NCBI GenBank assembly: GCA_005223375.1
Contig: RXOD01005859.1
Span: 1-12,241 of the forward strand
Direction: 5' to 3'
DNA: 12,241 nucleotides
From: Amoebophrya sp. AT5.2
Taxonomy: Eukaryota > Sar > Dinophyceae > Syndiniales > Amoebophryaceae
The notes under the pieces were generated by a model. The model was given only the letters and a program-made list of their open reading frames with translations, was not told where the DNA came from and did not search any database. Shown here in pieces: positions 6,423-12,241 of this stretch. A program made the translations under genes and the position numbers. Positions within the stretch are counted from its first letter, which is position 1; each line of letters starts with the position of its first letter.

Positions 6423-9400
6423 ATGGTAGCGTCTTCCCCTGATCTGCCACCAGGACACACGGTCGAGAGCCCCCAGACCCCAGACCAGCTCGATAGCTCC
6501 CAGCACTCGCCCGAGGGGGCGTCCTCTTCCTCCGCGGGCGAACCGCCGGGACTGGCAGACCTGTCGCACCAGCATCAGCAGATGCGAAGTCGCCGCGGAA
6601 GTTGCGCAAGGCAGTCCTTCTGCGAGTACTTATGTGAAGGAGGGTCTACTTTCAATTTCAGCTATTCTACATCAACTGATCGAAATCAATGTCGTCCGAC
6701 GTAAAATAGATTGATCTGCAACTTCTAGTACGGTACCAGCATGATAGATGACCATTTTTATTTCATCTTCATCATCTTCACAGGAGCAACCCCTTGCGGC
6801 CATCGTCAGCGAGTTGCGACCGCGTCACCTGTGTGCCAGCCCGGCCCTCAGCCGCCGCCAGAGCAACGACAATGGCACCCCCAGACTCTGAACCGCATCC
6901 GCAATCACAAAGCGCACTGCATGCAAATCAGTTCGAGTGTCGGCGGTGCCACGTGCCGATCCCGACAGGCGTACCCTTCGTGATCGAGGGTCTCTCTGGG
7001 GACCGATACCACGAGGAGTGCTTCGTGTGCATCGATTGCGGTAAGCAGGTCGACGGGGTCGAATACAAGCCGACTTCCCAGGGCCCCCAGTGTCTCGAGT
7101 GCGCTCTGCCACAATGCCACCAGTGCAAGAACTTGATTCTGGGGACGGTGTGCGTGGCGAAAACCCCGGCGGGCGTCGAGCTGAAGTTCCACACGCAGTG
7201 TCTGCGCTGCATCAAGTGCGGCCACAACATCCAGTACAAGTACAAGGCCGGGGAGACGGGCTTCCTGTGCCGGAGCTGCGCGAATCCGCACTGCTCCGTG
7301 TGCCGAAAAATCATCGACGGAGGGAGCCAGTACTTCTTGCAGGGCGCGGAAAAGACGCCGGTGTGCGCGGAATGTCACGACGCACAGCAGGTCGCCGAAG
7401 GACGCGGCGGCGGTGGTGCAGCAGGCGAGCAGACGAGGGGACAGTTTCGCGCCCCCGCCTCGTCGAGTTGTAGCACGACATCGGCGTCGCACGGCCACAC
7501 AACATCCGGACCCGTACACCAGTCGGGTGTCAGCACTGCTCAGTATGCGGTCGTGGCGCCGGTGGAGAGCTCGGTCCTGCACCCGGTTGTGGACCAAGAC
7601 CACCACGTCGTCCAGCAGCACACAACGACGACAACGACTACGCGACGCCCAGTTCTTTTACAGGGAGGGGAAAATAACTTTCCGCATCGGGGGGGCGTGG
7701 TTGGGGATGAAGGAGCGACGCGTGATTTTCAGGAACAGCCGCCGCAGAGTGTTCCTGTGGCAGTGGGAACTTCCTTCCCGCGCTTCCTTGCTCCGGCGGA
7801 GCACGAGTACCGACACAACGCAGCCCCGGCTGCAGAACCGTACTACACTACGACAACATCCAGTAGCAGCCACTGGGCCCCCCCTCCGGGTGTCGGGCCA
7901 TCCCATTATGACCGAGGAGGGCCGGCGCCTGCTCCGCCGCCGCCTCAGACCACGTCGAGAGAGGTTCTACCTGCGCCGGCGAGCAGCAATGGTGTCGACC
8001 GACCACCAGCGCCGTTTCTTCAACATCATGTGGTCGAGCGACAATTATATCAGCCGCAACCTCGCGAGCCCCAGGTGGTTCACCACAGAGATAGAGGGCC
8101 CGTGCCCCTGCAACCACACCCGCATCTACTCCCTCCTGAATATCAAGAACAGACGCACCATCCGTACAGCAACAGCTATGTTACAACGTACGAGCAGCAA
8201 AGACCCACGACGGCGGGGCCGCCGCCGACACCCAGGGGCGAGCCCGCCACTTCTCATTGGACGACGTCGAGACAGCACGTGGTCGCGGCCCCCGCGGTCC
8301 AACCCGGGCCACCAGCAGTTCCTCAAATCACAAATTTGCTGAAGGGGGGGGATAGGGCTCCAGCAGTGGCAGCGCAGACCACGGGGACCTCGGAGCTGCG
8401 GTGCACCTTGCCGCGAACAACACAGCACGTCGTACAGATGCGCGGCTCGGACGAAATCACCACGTGCGCACCACCGCAACACGCGGTGCGACAGGAAGTC
8501 ACGCGGTTCATCGATGCTGCTGGCAGCGGGGCTCTACCCCCTGCGGGTACTTCTTCTAGCAGCAGCAGTAGAGGAGGAGGACAACCTTCTCGCGGATCAG
8601 CAGGAGCTACCAGGGGACAGCTTCCACCAACAAACGCTGAAGTACTTGCCGCGCCGCCTACGAGCTATTCTTATCGTGTGGAGGAGCGTGTGCAACAGCC
8701 GCAGACCGTGGCGCCACCCCCTCCGATGGATCGAAGTAGAAGGGGGGCTGTTCAGCGAGAACCGGTGCAGCCGCTGAACGAACCCCCTGCTTCGGGCCCC
8801 TACTTCGGAGCTCCAGCGGGACCTGCTCCGTTTCCACAGCAGGATGACCTGCCCGCGCCAACACATCACGCACCAGTGACCACAACAACGTCCTCGTACG
8901 TGAGGGAGCACATCCACCCCATCGGCTCGGGACAAGTAGTCGGTCCCCAACCGATGTACGTCGGCGACCGCGACCGGGATCCGCCGCTGTCATCGGCCCG
9001 AAGCCACATAGTTGTGGAGGAGCAATTTCCTCGACCGGTCGCGCCACCGGCGGAGCAGTACTATGCGCAACCGCATCAAACTTCTGCGCAGCAGCCTCGC
9101 AGCTATCGCCAGCAGCCACAGCAGCTGTCTGGCCATGCCCCGCCGCAGCAGGTCGTGGAAGAGCGACACCACTACTACTCTCCACCGGCGTACTATCAGC
9201 CCCCTGCACCTGTTTCCTCCCACCAGCAACGCATAGCTTTTCCGCAGCATCAGCAATTGCAATACCCGGATCCAGGGCCGGCCTACGTTGAAGAACATCA
9301 CTACGACTACGACTACGATGACCCACCCCTTGTTCCAGCAGACGATCCATACGCAAGACAGCCCGGCGATCATGTTCAGCAGCCAGCACCATCTGTGGTC

Positions 9401-10414
9401 CAAGACACGACTGCGGTTACTTTCTACGCGCCTGACGGTAGGTTGTTTCGCGAGATAGACCCGCGGGATTTCGAACGGGAGCAGTATGAACAGAGCATGC
9501 TGGACAACGCTCCACCTCGCAGTGGCAGCCGGCGCGGCAGCAAGGAGCGGCGCAGGAGGCGGGAGCGAGGTGACTCCCGCAGTAACGAACGAAGGCGTGG
9601 CGCGCGTGCGGGTCCTCGCAGTGGGGCTACCCTTCTAGGCAGCAGCGCGAACACACGAGGATCAAATGGGAGAGATGGAGTTGAGAGGAGGCCCGGAAGA
9701 CGACCACGCGAGCATAGCTACGACGAGTACGATGATGCTAAACAAGTTCATGGTGACGACTACGACAACTACGACAGTACTAGGGAGGACGGCGAAGACG
9801 TACGGCACGGCCACCAAAGTCCGTATTCGTACAAGCAGCATCAGCGCTCGTATGTGGACGACTACGTGACCCCGCGCTACGAGGAGCCGATAAACGTGGA
9901 AGTTTACACCAGTCGCGGTAGAACGCCGGGCAGCCGCCGGGATCGCGAATTGCCTTTGCGACGGGATGAGAGTTCTCGCACGACGTCCTCGGGTCGGCGA
10001 CGTCGAAAGAGAAACAGACGTGGAGAAGGCGACGCGGACAAGGAAAACTACATCAGTCACTGCGACCGCGAAGAGCGCGCACGTGGCGAGGACCTTCGTG
10101 AGAACAAGGCGTCTCATAGTCATTCAGCGGTGCGTAGCAACACCGGTAATGGCAAGTCTGCATCGGCATCCTCCGCAGGAGCAATGAGAAGCAGAGGGGA
10201 CTGGAACAACTCGAATGCGCGTAGCGAAGCGGGCGGGGACGACACAGATTTCCCCACGCACTGGAAACAGAGCTCAGGAGCTGGTTCTAACGGAAACAAC
10301 TCCTCGGCGTCGATGAAGCAAATTCAAAGTGGAGAAGCTTCATCGCAGCACCGCCTCATAGGTCCGTTTATAGGGCCGCCGCCACCCGGCGCGAAAATCG
10401 TGCCTGCCTTCTGA
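6423..10414 (+). CDS. LIM-domain protein with long disordered tail (1,277 aa)
   Basis: Exons 6423-6625 and 6784-10414 join in phase (GA|G, glutamate 68). The start is GCCACCATGG and the stop TGA 10412-10414. LIM1 has C120, C123, H144, C147, C150, C153, C171, C174. LIM2 has C179, C182, H204, C207, C210, C213, C230, C233. Each binds two zincs in the standard CX2C-HX2C-CX2C-CX2C pattern. A third unit keeps only CSVC (238-241) and CAEC (262-265), enough for one zinc. The rest is disordered: Pro/Gln/His-rich to about 975, a Tyr/Asp patch EEHHYDYDYDDPPL near 905-918, an Arg/Ser block at 980-1017, and a basic nuclear-signal-like GRRRRKRNRRGEG near 1137. The end is GPPPPGAKIVPAF. LIM domains bind proteins, so an adaptor role in cytoskeleton or nucleus is likely. 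There is no homeodomain, kinase or actin-binding domain. Residues 345-431 are copied inverted into the upstream gene. Confidence 0.9.
7614..7872 (+). repeat. Source segment of the inverted copy in the upstream gene
   Basis: This coding stretch of the LIM gene (residues about 345-431, Thr/Arg-rich then GDEGATRDFQEQ to EPYYTTTT) matches the reverse complement of 2867-3120. The protein differences are few: S to P in VAVGTSFPRF, N to Q before AAPA, and one residue more in the copy (APAPAEP versus APAAEP). Confidence 0.93.
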
Positions 10415-10607
10415 CCTTTTGAACAAGACCAGCGCACTTCATGCAGTGGTGTAAGTAAAGGACAAGCCCAAGCGGTTGTTGATTTAGAAGCACTTGTTCA
10501 TGACGTAAGTAGGTGGATGAACTGGATCTGACGCGACATGTTTTGGCGCTTGGGAATAAAGCAGGAACGCTCTCCCCCTCCATTTTTGCTTCTTTCTCTC
10601 ACAGAAA
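10415..10607. other. Spacer between convergent genes
   Basis: This holds the 3' ends of the LIM gene and of the minus-strand gene. Two donor-like GTAAGTA strings (10451 and 10505) and an acceptor-like CTTTCTCTCACAG (ending 10604) are present on the plus strand. They might form a 3' UTR intron of the LIM gene, but no clear coding extension results. Confidence 0.4.
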
Positions 10608-10917
10608 TCAATGCCAATGCGGACGATACGCTGCCCGCTCTTCCTGCTCCCTCTCATTTCGGGGAACCACCTTGACAAAAATGTACACTAAACAACGACT
10701 AAAGGCGCAACCAACGAATGATCGCGTTTGCCCTCGTTTCCAGATAGGCCAGCCGCAAAACAAAACAGAAGTGCAGCATGCTGAGTTGATTTTTTGACGT
10801 ACTCAAAGTTTGTACTTCGCCAGAGATCACCAGCATCAGCTCGTTGTTCTCCAAGAGCAGCTCTTCGTGCCGGCCCTTTTTCCGAGCGTTATAGTAATGG
10901 AATGTAGTTTTCAACAT
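10608..10917 (-). CDS. Small unrecognised charged protein, two exons (~54 aa)
   Basis: Minus-strand exons 10917-10816 and 10670-10608 join in phase 0. The donor is GGCGAA|GTACAAAC, the acceptor TTTTTGTCAAG|GTGG, and TGA lies at 10610-10608. The product starts MLKTTFHYYNARKKG, continues through a charged helical stretch (HEELLLENNELMLVISGE), and ends VVPRNEREQEERAAYRPHWH. Third-position GC is high in the exons and drops right after the proposed donor, which supports the intron. The ATG at 10917-10915 is the first in frame after an upstream stop, but coding quality falls off before residue 10, so the real start may lie in another upstream exon. No family recognised. It converges on the LIM gene, 193 nt between stops, and diverges from the next plus-strand unit. 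Confidence 0.5.
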
Positions 10918-10979
10918 TCCACACTTACTTCTTTCGTGTGTCTGTCTTTATGGATGATGACTGCTCTGTCTTCATTACC

Positions 10980-11248
10980 ATGCTTCTCATCTGTCAACGA
11001 TATTCATTGATACTCACCATCACCACTGTGAAGGTTAGCGGTAGAACCCGCGCCCGGGTGAGTTTTTTCTTGCTTTCTGTGAAGTGAGTGAGTCGCTTTC
11101 ATCTGCTCACACGCCGCAGGATGTAGCTTCTCGGATTGCGGAGCTCAAAGAAGCTCCAGGTAGACCGCTGCGCGCGGGTCTCGCCTTTGCGAGGCACGTG
11201 CGTACCCCGAACCTGTATCGAAAGCTCTCGGGGGATTTGAGGAACTAA
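10980..11248 (+). CDS. Small unrecognised protein, two exons (~68 aa)
   Basis: Exons 10980-11057 and 11120-11248 join in phase 0 across a very typical 62-nt intron (CGG|GTGAGTTTTTTC to CACGCCGCAG|GAT). The second exon clearly has coding character, encoding DVASRIAELKEAPGRPLRAG through LYRKLSGDLRN and TAA 11246-11248. The first exon is weaker: the ATG at 10980 (TTACCATGC) starts MLLICQRYSLILTITTVKV, a short hydrophobic N-terminus that could be a targeting signal. No family recognised. The stop is only 8 nt before the next ATG. One alternative is that exon 2 ends at a GTACCC donor (11202) and joins 11534-11736 in frame, giving a single protein of about 120 residues with the next unit. Confidence 0.4.
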
Positions 11249-11256
11249 GAAAAAGG

Positions 11257-11736
11257 ATGAGGATGCGCACACTTCTTCGCTGCGCCGCCGCAAGATCTGC
11301 GCGGTTCGCGGTTCGCCGTGGTGGAGGTGGACAAAACGCGGTGAGATTCTAACACTTTCGTGTATCTCAAGGAAAGGGCGAGAAAAAAAGTACTTCGTCG
11401 CAGCTTCCTTTGATTGTCTTTATTCCGTGACTCCAATACATAGGGCTCTTACGTGTCGTTGCTTTCGGTTTCATCCACACGCGAGTAGCAGTGCCCATAG
11501 TAAGTGGAGTGCGAATAGGTCTGTTGATTTCAGAATTCTATCGCCTTCTTCCCACCAGGTATGCGCCAGCGTGGCAAGGGGTCTGGTGTTGGGATGGAAA
11601 GCGGGGCAAGTGGTCCCCGCCGATTGTCGTCGCCGGTTCAAGATGGCTGCGAGCGGGAACGCTGCAAACGGAGGAGACAGCCCGCCGGTATTTTCTAATC
11701 TCTGATCTGACGAACAAGCTCGCTCCCCATCACTAG
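11257..11736 (+). CDS. Small protein with mitochondrial-presequence-like start (~90 aa)
   Basis: Exons 11257-11326 and 11534-11736 join in phase (G|AA, glutamate). The donor is GGAG|GTGGAC, the acceptor GTTGATTTCAG|AATTC, and TAG lies at 11734-11736. The N-terminus MRMRTLLRCAAARSARFAVR has seven arginines and no acidic residue and could form an amphipathic helix, as in mitochondrial presequences. The second exon encodes FYRLLPTRYAPAWQGVWCWD, then a Trp-rich stretch and RRYFLISDLTNKLAPHH. All three frames of exon 2 are open, but this one has the best codon and residue composition. The more obvious donor at 11341 (GCG|GTGAGA) would not join this frame. Tryptophan richness and short length recall small mitochondrial complex subunits, but I recognise no family. 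The presequence exon may instead be non-coding if the upstream unit splices directly to exon 2. Confidence 0.5.
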
Positions 11737-11828
11737 CAAAGCCATTAGATTACTGCACGACGCCGCCCATGCCCATCATCATGACAGGCGCGCACCTACA
11801 TCAACCGGCGCAACCGTCAACGCGGTGA

Positions 11829-12241
11829 GGTGCATGCGACGCGCTGGAGGAGGAGGCGGGGCAGGAGGCCGGAAAGGGGGACTGCGGCGAGTTTGGCCGT
11901 GCAATCTGCGTAGGGTCAGACGGGAAGCCCGCGCTTCCAAACGAGTCGCAGCGTGGGCCGCCCGTGTCTGTGTATCAAGCGCGTCAGTTCCCGGCACCGG
12001 TCGGCGTCTTTGTCCTTGTGAGAAAAGCAGTCGGCGCGCCGAGCTTCGTCATTGTACTGCACAGGTCGTCACCTGTGAAGTGCAATGAATGCGATCTCAG
12101 GCCACTTGATGAAGGACGAGCTCTTCGGGTCGAAATATCGGAAACCTGCCACGAAGGTGTCTTTCGAGGAGCATCCCGAGACGCATTTTCCGCACTACTT
12201 TTTTGCGAGACCCGCGCCGCGCCCGAAGCCTCACCAGCTTC
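11829..12241 (+). CDS. 3'-open coding stretch, unrecognised, start unknown
   Basis: One frame is open from just after TGA 11826-11828 to the right edge (137 codons). The part up to about 12074 looks coding, with high third-position GC and residues such as CGEFGRAICVGSDGKPALPN and VYQARQFPAPVGVFVLVRKA. There is no ATG in frame, so an upstream exon or a start outside this reading is needed. A possible leader exon with ATG at 11769 and donor GCG|GTGAGG (11825) was tried, but its phase does not fit any acceptor found. After about 12085 a different frame becomes the better one. No family recognised. Confidence 0.45.
12085..12241 (+). CDS. 3'-open ORF overlapping the end of the previous stretch
   Basis: From ATG 12085 the frame reads MNAISGHLMKDELFGSKYRK and onward through FEEHPETHFPHYFFARP to the right edge. 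Third-position GC is about 70% here against about 43% in the overlapping frame, and the composition looks like real protein. It is either the start of a new gene or an exon continuing the previous stretch; no intron with usable phase joins the two, and the only GT-AG between them is 26 nt. The frame conflict could also reflect an assembly indel. Confidence 0.35.
   Translation, partial: MNAISGHLMKDELFGSKYRKPATKVSFEEHPETHFPHYFFARPAPRPKPHQL

Noticed and set aside
6905..7621. Long minus-strand ORF opposite the LIM domains
   Set aside because: Antisense shadow of GC-rich coding sequence; the plus frame has intact zinc-ligand spacing.
7413..8342. Long plus-strand ORF in another frame within the LIM gene
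   Set aside because: Arg/Ser-rich shadow frame created by high GC content. The LIM frame is continuous through it for 3.6 kb.
11341..11558. Intron with donor GTGAGA (11341) and acceptor CCCACCAG (11558)
   Set aside because: Both sites look good, but joining them puts the Trp-rich exon out of its best frame. The 11326/11534 junction keeps it.
1..12241. tRNA, rRNA, CRISPR or bacterial operon features
   Set aside because: No cloverleaf-like arms, regularly spaced repeats or ribosome-binding sites were seen on reading both strands, and the window is eukaryotic in style.

Overview
The window is nuclear DNA from a compact, GC-rich eukaryotic genome, most likely a protist. Long open frames are interrupted by short GT-AG introns (about 57 to 450 nt). 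Start codons sit in eukaryotic contexts (GCCACCATGG at the LIM gene), there are no bacterial ribosome-binding sites, and the proteins carry long Ala/Ser/Gly or Pro/Gln/His low-complexity stretches. A dinoflagellate-lineage alveolate such as a syndinian parasite (Amoebophrya-like, a group known for repeat-bearing introner-type introns) would fit. That is an inference from style, not from a marker gene.

Layout: (1) 3-743 (+), the C-terminal part or all of an unrecognised protein with a low-complexity tail. (2) 1094-5485 (+), an eight-exon gene for an unrecognised protein of about 1,050 residues; the exon phases all agree by hand. (3) 5486-6422, a mostly non-coding spacer with a TATA-like site and a doubtful 99-codon cysteine-rich ORF. 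(4) 6423-10414 (+), a two-exon gene for a 1,277-residue protein with two complete LIM zinc-binding domains, a third half-finger and about 1,000 residues of disordered Pro/Gln/His/Arg-rich sequence. (5) 10608-10917 (-), a small two-exon gene convergent with the LIM gene. (6) 10980-11736 (+), two closely packed small spliced coding units (or one, with another splice choice), the second with a mitochondrial-presequence-like start. (7) 11829-12241 (+), coding sequence running off the right edge, frame uncertain near the end.

The most notable structure is intron 5 of the large gene (2760-3210). It contains a roughly 250-nt inverted copy of coding sequence from the LIM gene 4.6 kb downstream (about 96% identical by eye). 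The copy is bordered by a perfect 50-bp direct repeat that duplicates the 3' splice site and the start of exon 6, and by a 45-bp inverted repeat that folds exactly over the functional 3' splice site. The intron therefore holds two competing acceptors in identical local context, a strong hairpin over one of them, and RNA antisense to the LIM mRNA. A replication template-switching event explains all the pieces.

No tRNA, rRNA, CRISPR array, insertion sequence or transposase gene was seen. Splice models come from reading frame and splice signals only; none is supported by transcript data.
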